A stretch of 64,000 nucleotides of DNA from Vreelandella olivaria (lineage in GTDB: Bacteria; Pseudomonadota; Gammaproteobacteria; Pseudomonadales; Halomonadaceae): the NCBI RefSeq assembly GCF_023507745.1, contig NZ_JALPZO010000008.1, positions 62,001 to 126,000 on the forward strand, given 5' to 3'. The notes under the pieces are model-generated. The model saw nothing but the letters and a program-made list of their open reading frames with translations. It made no database searches and was not told the origin of the DNA. Shown here piece after piece: positions 13,660-23,137 of this stretch (the stretch's first letter is position 1; each line of letters opens with the position of its first letter). Position numbers and translations under genes: made by a program.

Positions 13660-15138
13660 ATGCTAACGTTGCACCATGACCCTGGCCAGCCACGAGTGAC
13701 TCGTCGCTGGCTTTTTTTGTTAGCCGCCTTACTACTATGTTTTAGTCCAGCAGCCTTCGCTGTGACCGGAGAGATCGACTTAACGTCATCCGCCATTGGA
13801 TTCTTTGCTGTTGCGGTTTTCGTTTTGGCCTATTCGCTGGTCATGGCTGAAGAGAAAATCCATATGCGCAAATCCAAGCCTGTATTGGTGGCAGCGGGAA
13901 TTATCTGGGGGATCATTGGCTGGGTGTATGTTCAAAACGGCATGTCAGAAACGTCAGAGTATGCGTTTCGCGTGACACTGCTGGAGTTTACCGAGCTAAT
14001 GCTGTTCCTGCTGGTGGCAATGACCTATATCAATGCCATGGAGGAGCGTCGGGTATTCGATGCCCTACGCTCATGGATGTTACGCAAAGGGTTTAATTAC
14101 CGTACGCTATTTTGGCTGACCGGCGGGCTTGCCTTTGTACTTTCCCCTATTGCAGATAACTTAACCACCGCACTGTTGATGTGTGCTGTGATTACCAAAG
14201 TTGCGGAAGGGGATAAGCGCTTTATCAATTTGGCTTGTATTAATGTGGTGGTAGCCGCAAATGCAGGGGGCGCCTTTAGCCCCTTTGGCGATATTACCAC
14301 CCTGATGGTTTGGCAAGCAGGGATGGTCGCCTTCCAGGAATTCTTTATTCTGTTTATCCCTTCCCTGGTCAACTTCCTGATACCTGCGATCATTATGAGC
14401 GCCTTCATCAAAGATGAAAAACCTGGCAGTGTTTACGAGGATGTTTGGCTCAAACGTGGCGCCCGCAGGATTATCGCGCTTTTCCTGCTGACGATTACCA
14501 CCGCCGTGGTCTGCCATACGGTGCTGCACCTGCCCCCCGTACTTGGCATGATGACCGGGCTTGGTTATCTGCAGTTCTTTGGCTACTACCTACGCCGCAG
14601 CCTGCCTCGCTCCTTGGAGCGCAAACGTGAGCGTTATAGCCGCCGAGGCGATAACAAGAAGCTTGAGCAACTAGGTAGTGTCGTACCTTTTGATGTTTTC
14701 AACCGTGTCGCACGAGCTGAGTGGGATACGCTGTTATTTTTCTATGGCGTCGTTATGTGCGTTGGCGGCCTTGGCTTTATGGGCTATCTTGGGCTACTTT
14801 CTGAGGCACTCTATACAGGATGGGATGCCACCTGGGCCAATATCGTGCTTGGGATAGTCTCAGCCGTTGTGGATAACATTCCTGTTATGTTCGCTGTACT
14901 AACCATGCAACCCGATATGTCCCATGGGCATTGGCTGCTCATTACCTTAACCGCGGGTGTGGGAGGCAGCTTACTCTCTATTGGCTCGGCAGCAGGTGTT
15001 GCGGTCATGGGGCAGGCACGGGGGTCTTATACCTTTATGGGCCACTTACGCTGGTCACCGGTGATATTACTTGGCTATATTGCCAGCATCATCGTACACC
15101 TGTGGCTAAATGCGGATAGCTTCACAGTATTTGGCTAA
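13660..15138 (+). CDS. nhaD: NhaD-type Na+/H+ antiporter
   Basis: 492 residues, N-terminal signal-like hydrophobic segment and about 12 further membrane segments. It belongs to the ion transporter superfamily; conserved stretches include FVLSPIADNLTTALLMCAVI, VVVAANAGGAFSPFGDITTL and VSAVVDNIPVMFAVLTM, where the acidic and polar residues bind Na+ or Li+. It expels sodium in exchange for protons and is typical of marine and alkaliphilic bacteria. AGGATA precedes the ATG. The gene converges with the EAL protein gene downstream. Confidence 0.95.
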   Translation: MLTLHHDPGQPRVTRRWLFLLAALLLCFSPAAFAVTGEIDLTSSAIGFFAVAVFVLAYSLVMAEEKIHMRKSKPVLVAAGIIWGIIGWVYVQNGMSETSEYAFRVTLLEFTELMLFLLVAMTYINAMEERRVFDALRSWMLRKGFNYRTLFWLTGGLAFVLSPIADNLTTALLMCAVITKVAEGDKRFINLACINVVVAANAGGAFSPFGDITTLMVWQAGMVAFQEFFILFIPSLVNFLIPAIIMSAFIKDEKPGSVYEDVWLKRGARRIIALFLLTITTAVVCHTVLHLPPVLGMMTGLGYLQFFGYYLRRSLPRSLERKRERYSRRGDNKKLEQLGSVVPFDVFNRVARAEWDTLLFFYGVVMCVGGLGFMGYLGLLSEALYTGWDATWANIVLGIVSAVVDNIPVMFAVLTMQPDMSHGHWLLITLTAGVGGSLLSIGSAAGVAVMGQARGSYTFMGHLRWSPVILLGYIASIIVHLWLNADSFTVFG

Positions 15139-15149
15139 AGCAAACATAT

Positions 15150-15193
15150 CACCGGGCGTATGCACTGCGATTTTCCAGGGCTTGTGCCCGGTG
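15150..15193 (+). terminator. Hairpin between convergent genes
   Basis: CACCGGGC (15150-15157) and GCCCGGTG (15186-15193) give a perfect 8-bp stem with a 28-base loop and no strong T run. It may end transcription from both sides in the 56-base gap. Confidence 0.35.
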
Positions 15194-15194
15194 G

Positions 15195-17801
15195 TTAATA
15201 AGCTTCAAACAAGTATTCAATCGGCGTTGGCCTGCCAAACAAATACCCCTGATAACGGTAACAACCATGGCCTTTCAGCCAATCCAGCTGCTCTTTTTTC
15301 TCTACTCCCTCCGCCACCACGGTTAAGCCCAGACTCACTGCCAGTAGGATCGTTGTATCCACTATGGCAGCATCGGTTTTATCGGTCAGCAGTTCACGAA
15401 TAAACGATTGATCAATTTTCAGCTCATCCAGGGGCAACCGCTTCAAATAACTGAGCGATGAATAGCCTGTTCCAAAGTCATCCAGTGCAAAGCGAATACC
15501 CTGGGCACGCAATTTGAGCATGGTATTACGCACCCTTGTTGGCTCACGCATTAGCAAACTTTCCGTCACCTCCAGAACCAGACGCCCCGGTGGTGCCTGG
15601 GTTTGGGCTAACAGCCCTTCTAAATCACGCACGAACTCTGGTTGCTGAAACTGCACCGAGCTAACGTTCACTGAAATCGTCAGCGATGAGTAGGCTGGCT
15701 GATTTACCCACTTCGCCAACTGCCCACAGGCGGATTGAAGCACCCAATAGCCGATCGGCACAATCAGACCATTCTCTTCAGCAAGGGGAATAAAGGTACT
15801 GGGTGGTACCCAGCCACGCTGAGGATGGTACCAGCGTAGTAGGGCCTCTACGCCAACCGTCACGCCTTGGTGATCCACCTGCACTTGATAGTGTAACGCC
15901 AACTCATTACGCGCCAGCGCCTGATGCAGATCGCCTTCCAAATTTGCCCGCTCCAAAACACTGGTTTGCATATCCATGTTAAAGAAGCGCAGCGTATTAC
16001 CACCCGCTGCTTTGGCATGCTGAAGCGCCATATCGGCCTGCTGCAACACACTGTTCATACTATGGCCAGTGCCGTCAAATAGTGCCACACCGATACTGGC
16101 ACTGATTGGCAAGGCTCGGTCATTACGTAAAAGGGAAACCGTTTCAAGCAACTGACGGGCGACTCGTTCAGCACACAGGGCTGCCTCGCTCTGCTGCTCA
16201 CCTAACACATTCAGTAATACGACAAACTCATCGCTACTGAAGCGCGCAACAATGGCCTCTTTGGAGATGCACTGCTGCAACTGCTGCGCCACATTGATCA
16301 GTAATTGGTCACCGCTCTCATGGCCCTGGATATCGTTGACCAGGCTGAAGTTATCCAAGTCAATAATTAAAACGGCGCTGAACGTGCGCTCACTATCCTT
16401 CTGTTCAGCCACTGTCACCAAGGACTCCATCAGCAAACGGCGATTGGGCAACCCTGTTAACGCATCATAAAAGGCCAGGTGATACGTGCGCGACTGCATC
16501 TCCAGATAGTCCGTCAGTTCGGTTGAAATACCGCATAAGCTAGGGGTTTTCTCCTTACCCATTACAAGCGGCATTTTAATGGACAAAAACGTTCTCACCC
16601 GTTCGTCGCCCTGCAATACGTTGTGCTCTTCGACGGTTATTTTCTGGCCCGTTGACAAGACTTCCCGATCAACCTGGCTTATTTCTGCAGCACTGGCAGA
16701 GTCGAAAAATGCCTCATCACGTTTACCGATAATTTCATCAACCGACAGGCCAAATAGTTCACTGAGCTGACGATTAACATAGCGATATTCCAGGGTGGGC
16801 GATTTGATATAAACATGCGCATCCACGCTATCCAGAATAGTGGCTAACAAAGTCTCATTGGTGGATAGCTGTTCCTTATTAAGGTTGACCCTGCGCTTTA
16901 GCAGCACATTGCCACCCAGCGCCAGTATGAGTAAAAGCGTCAGCAACCCCACGCTCCACCATACCCAAGTGGCGCTTAGCGGGACTGAGAGGGGCTGGGC
17001 TCGCCAGGCACGCAAGATATCGAAATAAATCGAATCTGCATCCCGTTTCCACTCCCTGATAATCGTATCTATACGATCCAGAACATTTTCAGAAAGCTGT
17101 GGTGAAGCGGCATAAAAAAGCCGGATCGGCTGAAAAATAACGGGGGTTTCACGCAGGCCATAATCGCGGGCACGCCACTCACCAAACAGGTGATTAGATG
17201 TCATAAGATCTGCTTCGCCATTATTAACCGCCTGAAAACCCTCTGAGAAGCTGTTCACCAGCACCCAGGTTACTGAAATATCAAAGCGCTCGGTAACGGC
17301 TGCCAAATAGTCCTGCTGCACCGTCCCCTTCACAACCGCAACCCGCATCTGCTCAAGGTCAAGGATCGCTTCAACATTCATGTCATCGCGCTGATAAAGC
17401 TGGGACCAACTGTGCATCACCGGCTCGCGATGGAATGCAACCCGCTGGGCACGCTCTTCACTCCAGGCAACGTCTGGCAGCAGGTCAATCTCCCCTTGCT
17501 CTAATAACGCCAAGCAGTGCTGAAACTCACATGGCAGGCTCTCTAAATGCCACTGTTCCTCATCCGCAATGACCGTTAGCAACTCGCCCAGAATGCCTCG
17601 TAACCTGCCATGCTCATCCGCGAACAGCTTAGGTGGATTGTGATAGACCCCGACCAGCAACGTTTCACTGGCCAATGAGACAGGTGCCCATAGCCAGGCA
17701 CCAAGCAGTATTGTTCCGGCGAACCAGCGAAAAGACGAACGTAATGCTGCACGACGAACAGGCAGTAAACGGATGCCGAGCGTGCCCAACATGCACGACA
17801 T
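15195..17801 (-). CDS. Periplasmic-sensor PAS-GGDEF-EAL phosphodiesterase
   Basis: 868 residues. Order: signal/anchor, periplasmic SBP_bac_3-like sensor (about 45-270, LLVGVYHNPPKLFADEHGRL), membrane helix near 280-305, PAS (about 315-430), GGDEF domain, EAL domain. The GGDEF motif reads SSDEF, so cyclase activity is probably lost, perhaps leaving a GTP-binding regulatory role. The EAL domain keeps EALLRW, EVTESLL, DDFGTGYSS, KIDQSF and VAEGVE, so c-di-GMP hydrolysis is likely. It would convert an external small-molecule signal into lower c-di-GMP. The GST gene lies immediately upstream on the same strand with an 8-base gap. Confidence 0.9.
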   Translation of the reverse strand: MSCMLGTLGIRLLPVRRAALRSSFRWFAGTILLGAWLWAPVSLASETLLVGVYHNPPKLFADEHGRLRGILGELLTVIADEEQWHLESLPCEFQHCLALLEQGEIDLLPDVAWSEERAQRVAFHREPVMHSWSQLYQRDDMNVEAILDLEQMRVAVVKGTVQQDYLAAVTERFDISVTWVLVNSFSEGFQAVNNGEADLMTSNHLFGEWRARDYGLRETPVIFQPIRLFYAASPQLSENVLDRIDTIIREWKRDADSIYFDILRAWRAQPLSVPLSATWVWWSVGLLTLLLILALGGNVLLKRRVNLNKEQLSTNETLLATILDSVDAHVYIKSPTLEYRYVNRQLSELFGLSVDEIIGKRDEAFFDSASAAEISQVDREVLSTGQKITVEEHNVLQGDERVRTFLSIKMPLVMGKEKTPSLCGISTELTDYLEMQSRTYHLAFYDALTGLPNRRLLMESLVTVAEQKDSERTFSAVLIIDLDNFSLVNDIQGHESGDQLLINVAQQLQQCISKEAIVARFSSDEFVVLLNVLGEQQSEAALCAERVARQLLETVSLLRNDRALPISASIGVALFDGTGHSMNSVLQQADMALQHAKAAGGNTLRFFNMDMQTSVLERANLEGDLHQALARNELALHYQVQVDHQGVTVGVEALLRWYHPQRGWVPPSTFIPLAEENGLIVPIGYWVLQSACGQLAKWVNQPAYSSLTISVNVSSVQFQQPEFVRDLEGLLAQTQAPPGRLVLEVTESLLMREPTRVRNTMLKLRAQGIRFALDDFGTGYSSLSYLKRLPLDELKIDQSFIRELLTDKTDAAIVDTTILLAVSLGLTVVAEGVEKKEQLDWLKGHGCYRYQGYLFGRPTPIEYLFEAY

Positions 17802-17809
17802 AGCAGGCC

Positions 17810-18481
17810 CTACTCACCGGGCATCGTTAAGGGGCCGGCTCGCTCAACCACCTGCTGCCATGCCGGATCACTTTCAATACGCTCAATAAACGCAGCAATA
17901 CCTGGGTATTTTTCCAACCGCTGGGTAGCCGCCACCGCCTGGAGAGGAAAGCTCATCTGGATATCAGCGCCACTGGGCCAATGACCTGCAAAATTAGCCC
18001 TTTTACTTAAATGTGACTCAATAAAACCCAGATGCTGATTTACCTGGGGCTGAATAACGCGCTGACGCACTGTTGAGCTGATCCCCTTGGTCAGGGGCTT
18101 AATAAACCAGGGAGATTGCTTGGGAATCTGACTAAATACCAACCCCATTACCAAGAGTGGCATTAACGAGCCCTCGGCATAATGCAGCCAGTATCGATAA
18201 TCCACCCACTCATTAAGATCATCTGGAGAGGGCTGCATACGCCCATCACCATAACGGTTGATGAGGTAATCAATGATGGCTCCTGACTCTGCTATGGTCA
18301 GCTCACCATCGGTAATGACAGGAGACTTGCCTAGCGGATGAACCCTTTTCAGGGCATCAGGCGCCAGTTGAGTTTTATTATCACGCTGATATACCTGGAC
18401 TTCGTACTCAACCCCCAGCGTTTCAAGCAGCCATAAAATGCGGTGCGAGCGCGATTTTTCCAGATGATGAACGTGGATCAT
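17810..18481 (-). CDS. Glutathione S-transferase family protein
   Basis: 223 residues. The thioredoxin-like N-terminal domain shows SRSHRILWLLETLGVEYE and the cis-proline GKSPVITDGELTIAESGAII that binds glutathione; the helical C-terminal domain follows. Ser/His in the first helix region may serve as catalytic residue. Class is close to the beta/theta-like GSTs common in proteobacteria. Likely a detoxifying or redox enzyme in the cytoplasm. It is upstream of the EAL gene on the same strand and may be co-transcribed. Confidence 0.88.
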   Translation of the reverse strand: MIHVHHLEKSRSHRILWLLETLGVEYEVQVYQRDNKTQLAPDALKRVHPLGKSPVITDGELTIAESGAIIDYLINRYGDGRMQPSPDDLNEWVDYRYWLHYAEGSLMPLLVMGLVFSQIPKQSPWFIKPLTKGISSTVRQRVIQPQVNQHLGFIESHLSKRANFAGHWPSGADIQMSFPLQAVAATQRLEKYPGIAAFIERIESDPAWQQVVERAGPLTMPGE

Positions 18482-18595
18482 AGATACTCCATGGGGCGAC
18501 TTGGCACACTGGCGAAAGACCAGCGAAAGCTATCCTTTACTGCTAGCACATTCAGCTTAGCACTATTGCAGTATTGCGCCCTATGGAGGAGTGCT

Positions 18596-18623
18596 CCAAT
18601 ACTTTTTTTAAAAAAAGCATTGG
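18596..18623. repeat. 28-bp AT-centred palindrome
   Basis: CCAATAC, seven T, seven A, then GCATTGG: a near-perfect inverted repeat with one mismatched pair, in the 200-base gap between two - strand genes. It may act as a terminator-like element, a bent DNA site or a regulator site for the GST gene. Confidence 0.5.
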
Positions 18624-18681
18624 GTTGCACGTTTTAAGCAAGCGTTTCCACACTCGGCTGTTGCGTACGCCTTGTGCCCCT

Positions 18682-19260
18682 TTACAGTCGGTGCTCGTGT
18701 CGCCTTTTCGCCAACAGATCCAACGGGGACCATTTACCCTGTAGCCAGGGCGCAAGTATGCGCATGGAGAGAGGAATGAACACAAACACCATTACCGGCG
18801 TCAGCATCAAGGTACTGGTCAGCACCTTGGGGATTAATGCCCAATCCGCCAGGACTCCACCGAAGATCCATTGAAACATAAGCGAGATGGGAAAAAATGC
18901 CAGCCACACGGCGACCGCCTGCTTCCAACGCGGGGGAGTCGCCCCTGGACTAACCTGAAACCAGGTATCCAGCCCTGTGGCACGATGCTCATGGGGAGCG
19001 TCATATAGCCCTTTCCCCCGCTGCAGCCACGCATTGCGTGATGCCGAATGCTCCCAGGCATGGAGCGTATCGCTGCTGCTAAAGCGGAAGATAATCTGAT
19101 ATTCATCATCATTTTGGGGTGGCGCAAGAACACCCGACCCAAGATAACCGGGGAAATCAGCCGCCAGTTCGCGACCTTCATTCAACCAGCCATTGAAATC
19201 CTGATAGCGGCCATTCGCCACACGGCGGGCCACCATTAATGTGACAGGTGAGGCAGACAT
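18682..19260 (-). CDS. Antibiotic biosynthesis monooxygenase-like membrane protein
   Basis: 192 residues. Residues 1-100 form an ABM-type dimeric alpha/beta barrel (VTLMVARRVANGRYQDFNGW, IIFRFSSSDTLHAWEHS); residues about 110-175 contain two membrane helices (AVWLAFFPISLMFQWIFGG and LMLTPVMVFVFIPLSM). This two-part form is common in proteobacteria and its function is unknown; ABM domains otherwise oxidise small aromatic compounds or degrade haem. It stands alone with its own upstream region. Confidence 0.85.
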   Translation of the reverse strand: MSASPVTLMVARRVANGRYQDFNGWLNEGRELAADFPGYLGSGVLAPPQNDDEYQIIFRFSSSDTLHAWEHSASRNAWLQRGKGLYDAPHEHRATGLDTWFQVSPGATPPRWKQAVAVWLAFFPISLMFQWIFGGVLADWALIPKVLTSTLMLTPVMVFVFIPLSMRILAPWLQGKWSPLDLLAKRRHEHRL

Positions 19261-19481
19261 GGTATATCTCCTAATATATCGACAGCGTTTGCCGGATAGG
19301 CGTGCTGTTTACTATTGGGCGGGTAAGCCCGAAGCGTGTGCCACATTATACAAGCAATGTTGATGCCATTAGGTAGATAAATGAGCCATTTTGCGGCTTT
19401 CTGGCAGCATCTAAATCACCAGCAACTACTCCGCACGTGTTAGCGCTTCATGTTGGTGCATTTAATATGCCACTCACCACT

Positions 19482-19706
19482 TCACCTGCTGGATTGAGGC
19501 TGAATACTGATAAAGCGGCCCTGGTCCGAAAACTCCAGGCGGAAAATACCATGTACCCCGTCTCGCCCCACCACTCGTCGTAGTGCCTCAGCAGGAAAAA
19601 CCACCCAGCGACCATCTACACTGCGCGTGCGTACAGTCGAGTAGTGGCCTGCATAATGCGCCAGGCACTCGCTTTGAGAGAGATGAATGACAACATCAAT
19701 AGAAGG
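19482..19706 (-). CDS. DUF2835 family protein
   Basis: About 74 residues from the ATG at 19706; an in-frame ATG at 19730 would add eight residues that do not fit the family. The protein shows the DUF2835 layout: a strand, then LAHYAGHYSTVRTRSVDGRW, VVFPAEALRRVV and a final GIFRLEFSDQGRFISI. Members are small single-domain proteins of gammaproteobacteria without assigned function. No operon partner is apparent. Confidence 0.8.
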   Translation of the reverse strand, partial: PSIDVVIHLSQSECLAHYAGHYSTVRTRSVDGRWVVFPAEALRRVVGRDGVHGIFRLEFSDQGRFISIQPQSSR

Positions 19707-19883
19707 CATAAACACTCTTAATAGCATCACACTTAATTGAGAGGATAGTAATAGAGTATTTATGCATAGAGTAGTGTTTATTAAAGGCGTTCTTAGTTAA
19801 AGTGGCCAGTAAAAATTGCGCATCTGGATTAGCTCGCTGATACTCAATACTAACTGAACAGCCCTATGCCCCGGTAACTGCTT

Positions 19884-20489
19884 ATGGATATCACTTCACT
19901 TAATGCGCTTTCCGCATCCCCTGCGGCTATTGGTTGGTTAACACCGCCCACCGTCACAACTACTCAGGAGCGCTCCAGACCTGACGAACAGACTGACATC
20001 AACACCAGCGACTCGGGTCAGACGAATGAAGAAGAGGAAGTCTCCAGCGAAACAGCCGTGGGTCCGACGCGGCCCGACGGTACCCCCCTAACGCCGGAAG
20101 AGATACAGCAACTAGAGCAGCTGAAACAAACAGACCGTGCCGTGCGGCAACATGAGATGGCTCACCAAACAGCAGGCGGCCCTTATACCGGTGGCGTTAG
20201 CTACGAGTACGAGGTTGGCCCAGACGGTAAACGCTACGCGGTGGCAGGCGAGGTACCGATTGATTACGGCCCGATACCCGGCGACCCCCACGCCACGATA
20301 GAAAAGATGCAAACGGTCATCGCGGCGGCTCTGGCCCCCGCAGACCCATCCCCCAAAGACCTGCAGGTTGCGGCCCAGGCACGACAATATCTGCTGGAAG
20401 CCAAGCTGGAAGCGGCTCGTGAACAGAGCGAGATGAACCAGGCACGCAGCTCCCCGGCGGCAACCAGCGAACCTGGGGAAGCCGCCTAG
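19884..20489 (+). CDS. SprA-related putative metalloprotease
   Basis: 201 residues. An acidic disordered N-terminus of about 80 residues is followed by a conserved core with the zinc-binding HEMAH motif at His90-Glu91-Met92-Ala93-His94, then AGGPYTGGVSYEYEVGPDGK and VAGEVPIDYGPIPGDPHATI, as in the SprA-related family once mislabelled as catalase. No signal peptide is obvious. The family has an HExxH signature, but peptidase activity has not been shown to my knowledge. Transcribed convergently to the GGDEF/EAL gene. Confidence 0.85.
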   Translation: MDITSLNALSASPAAIGWLTPPTVTTTQERSRPDEQTDINTSDSGQTNEEEEVSSETAVGPTRPDGTPLTPEEIQQLEQLKQTDRAVRQHEMAHQTAGGPYTGGVSYEYEVGPDGKRYAVAGEVPIDYGPIPGDPHATIEKMQTVIAAALAPADPSPKDLQVAAQARQYLLEAKLEAAREQSEMNQARSSPAATSEPGEAA

Positions 20490-20515
20490 CGAGAGCGGTG
20501 CCTGCCCTCCGGCTG

Positions 20516-22360
20516 CTATAGCGCTGTTAATAGACGCCAGTCACTGCGTTCCGGCCATTGCACAAGCCAGGCAGGCAGCTCCTCTGCGGGCATAGGACGT
20601 GCAATGCCATAGCCCTGAGCAAGCTCGCAGCCCAGCTCCATTAACGCTTTTGCATGGTCAAGGGTTTCAACCCCCTCTGCCAACATGGAACGCTTGAAAC
20701 GATTGGCCATGTAAATGACACTTTCCACAATCGCCATGTCGTCCTGATCGCTTAGCATATCGCGTACAAAACTCTGGTCGATTTTGATCAGATTGACGGG
20801 CAGCTGACGCAGGTGGGTAAGCGAAGAGAATCCCGTACCAAAATCATCAATAGCAAACCCCACCCCCAATGCCTGGCAACGTGCCATGTTTTTCAGCGCC
20901 GCCTCAACATCATGCATCGCAGCACTCTCCAGCACCTCCAGCTTCAGCATTTCAGGAGCCACCCTGGGATAACCGGCCAGCAGTTCCGCTAACCGCTGGC
21001 TAAAATCTTTAACCAATAAATGGGCGGGGCTTATATTGACGTTGACAGGCAGGGTAATACCGATTGTTTGCCATTCGACCAGTTGTTGCAATGCTTGCTT
21101 AATGACCCACTCCCCCAGGTCAACTTCCAGCGGTGTGGCATCGATAATCGAGAGGAATTGTCCAGGCGACAACAGTCCTTCATCAGGGTGCTGCCAGCGA
21201 ATCAGTGCTTCCACGCCCACCACTTTACCGCTGCGCATATTCACCTGAGGTTGATAAAAGAGCCGCAATTCACCGTGATCAAGAGCATCCATAAAACGCT
21301 GTCGCTGCTCGTGACGCACTTGCAACAGGCGGTCCTGGGTAGGGTCGAAAAAATGGTAGGTGTTCCGCCCTCGCTGCTTGGCACGGTACATGGCCTGGTT
21401 AGCATGGCGAAGCAGCACATCTCCCTGAACATGGTCACTGGGATAATGAGTGACCCCAAGGCTGGCGGTAAGGTGGATACTTTGGCCATCAATCACCAGT
21501 GGCTGGCGGATTGAAACCAGTAATTTTTCAAAAAACCCCTCATCCACGCCATGGTGCAGCAGCAGCACAAACTCATCCCCTCCGACCCGTGCCAAAACAT
21601 CATCACCAAACAGCAAGTGGCTAATACGCTGGGCGAACGTGGACAGCAAAATATCGCCGATATGGGGGCCTAAACGTTCATTAATCGCCTGAAAATAGTC
21701 AATATCCAGAGCACAGATTGCCAGCGGTAGCTGTTTAGTCTCCGCATGTTGAATTGACTCCTGGATCAGTTGAGTCAGAAGTTGCAGGTTAGGTAGCCCC
21801 GTTAAGGCATCAAAATAGACTTCCCGGTTCAGATGGCGTGCATGGGAAGGAATCGTTGAAAGGTCAGATAGCACAATGACATGGTGATCAACGCGCCCCA
21901 GCTCATTACGAACACGGTGAATCGACATCATACCCGGGTAAAACTTACCGTCGTGGCTACGGTAGCTAACCTGGCTTTTGCTGCGGTCACGCAATTGTAT
22001 CTCATCACGCATAAGGCGCGTCGTGCGGTCATCATCAAGGGGTAACACGCTGAACGCCTCCGGCGTCTTACCACGCACAGCCTCCAGGGTTAAGCCGGTG
22101 AGCTCGCAAAACGCAGGATTAACATCCACCACACAGTTGTCAGCGTCAGTAATGATGATCGCCTCATTGGCATGGCAAAACACCGCCTCAGCGGGTGCCA
22201 ACTGTGCTGAGACCAATGCCATGGCCGCAGCACTGCGCTGAAAAGGAACTACCTGCATGGCTTGCTGAGGCAAAGACTGCTCCTTAGGCAGATTCAAGGG
22301 CGTGCACATGCGTCTCTGCTCTCCTCGTCTATTATCACGGTATATAGGCTCTGCGGACAT
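20516..22360 (-). CDS. PAS-GGDEF-EAL cyclic-di-GMP protein
   Basis: About 614 residues from an ATG at 22360; a GTG at 22375 is possible. No membrane segment. A PAS domain (about 60-180, EAIIITDADNCVVDVNPAFC) is followed by GGDEF (intact VGGDEF) and EAL (EALIRW, EVLESAA, DDFGTGFSS, KIDQSF, AEGVE). Both catalytic signatures look intact, so the protein could make and break c-di-GMP, with the PAS domain setting the balance. It is a cytoplasmic counterpart to the membrane-bound phosphodiesterase about 2.7 kb away. Confidence 0.92.
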   Translation of the reverse strand: MSAEPIYRDNRRGEQRRMCTPLNLPKEQSLPQQAMQVVPFQRSAAAMALVSAQLAPAEAVFCHANEAIIITDADNCVVDVNPAFCELTGLTLEAVRGKTPEAFSVLPLDDDRTTRLMRDEIQLRDRSKSQVSYRSHDGKFYPGMMSIHRVRNELGRVDHHVIVLSDLSTIPSHARHLNREVYFDALTGLPNLQLLTQLIQESIQHAETKQLPLAICALDIDYFQAINERLGPHIGDILLSTFAQRISHLLFGDDVLARVGGDEFVLLLHHGVDEGFFEKLLVSIRQPLVIDGQSIHLTASLGVTHYPSDHVQGDVLLRHANQAMYRAKQRGRNTYHFFDPTQDRLLQVRHEQRQRFMDALDHGELRLFYQPQVNMRSGKVVGVEALIRWQHPDEGLLSPGQFLSIIDATPLEVDLGEWVIKQALQQLVEWQTIGITLPVNVNISPAHLLVKDFSQRLAELLAGYPRVAPEMLKLEVLESAAMHDVEAALKNMARCQALGVGFAIDDFGTGFSSLTHLRQLPVNLIKIDQSFVRDMLSDQDDMAIVESVIYMANRFKRSMLAEGVETLDHAKALMELGCELAQGYGIARPMPAEELPAWLVQWPERSDWRLLTAL

Positions 22361-22502
22361 ACTACCACCGTCCACCTACACGGTGTTTTACAAGAAACAG
22401 CGCTTAATCAACGCGATGAAGATCAAGAAAAAGCAAAAAAAACGCTCAGAGCCATGGCCCCCTGAACAGCTAGAGGCCCTTAAAACACATTGCTTCAGCG
22501 AG

Positions 22503-23000
22503 TTACGGTGCTGGCGCAGCGGCACCTAGAAAGCGCTGTTCCCAGTAATCGATATCCAGCGGTACACTAACAACTGCCCGGCCACTGCCAGGGGCGTGAA
22601 TCATCTGCCGACTACCACGGTAGATGCCTACGTGAGTGGCTTTGGAGCCGCTGCCGAAGAATAAAAGATCACCAGGGCGGGGAGTATCGGTTGAGGGTAG
22701 CGCGCGAAACTGCTCATCAGTGGTGCGTGGTACACGAATACCTGCCGCGCGATAGGTCATTTCCACCAGACCGGAGCAATCCAAACCATCAGGGGAATTA
22801 CCACCAAAGCGGTAAGGTGTACCAATGGCCTGCTGGGCATGAGAAAGAATAAGTGCTCGCTCCATGGAAACCCCTGCCTGAGGGCCTGTCTCGGGAGCAG
22901 TTACTATTTCCTTACCGGCGCAACCCGCTAACAGCAGCAGACCCATTACGCTGCACAGTCGCAGCAAACCGGTGAGTGGAGAGGCATAAGCACTCGTCAT
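22503..23000 (-). CDS. NlpC/P60 family lipoprotein endopeptidase
   Basis: About 165 residues. The start at 23000 has GGAG upstream and gives a proper lipoprotein signal with lipobox LLLLAGC; an upstream ATG at 23045 is less likely. The C40 peptidase domain shows the catalytic Cys in DGLDCSGLVEMTYRAAG, the His in THVGIYRGSRQMIHAPG. It should cleave peptidoglycan stem peptides at the outer membrane, like E. coli Spr/MepS. It ends 92 bases from the phn-type operon end and is transcribed in the same direction. Confidence 0.92.
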   Translation of the reverse strand: MTSAYASPLTGLLRLCSVMGLLLLAGCAGKEIVTAPETGPQAGVSMERALILSHAQQAIGTPYRFGGNSPDGLDCSGLVEMTYRAAGIRVPRTTDEQFRALPSTDTPRPGDLLFFGSGSKATHVGIYRGSRQMIHAPGSGRAVVSVPLDIDYWEQRFLGAAAPAP

Positions 23001-23137
23001 GTAAGGTGGCTCCAATAAATTAGCGGGCAAAGCACCTTTTATCATGGCTTAAGCATCACATGCCTGCCACTGGATCATCGACCTAGTAGCCGGAAATCAA
23101 ACGTCCATCGCCAGATGACGTGGCTCCCCGTTGGGTA

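Noticed and set aside
22302..22529. 75-codon + strand frame between the PAS-GGDEF-EAL and NlpC genes
   Set aside because: Overlaps both neighbours in antisense, with no ribosome site or recognisable domain.
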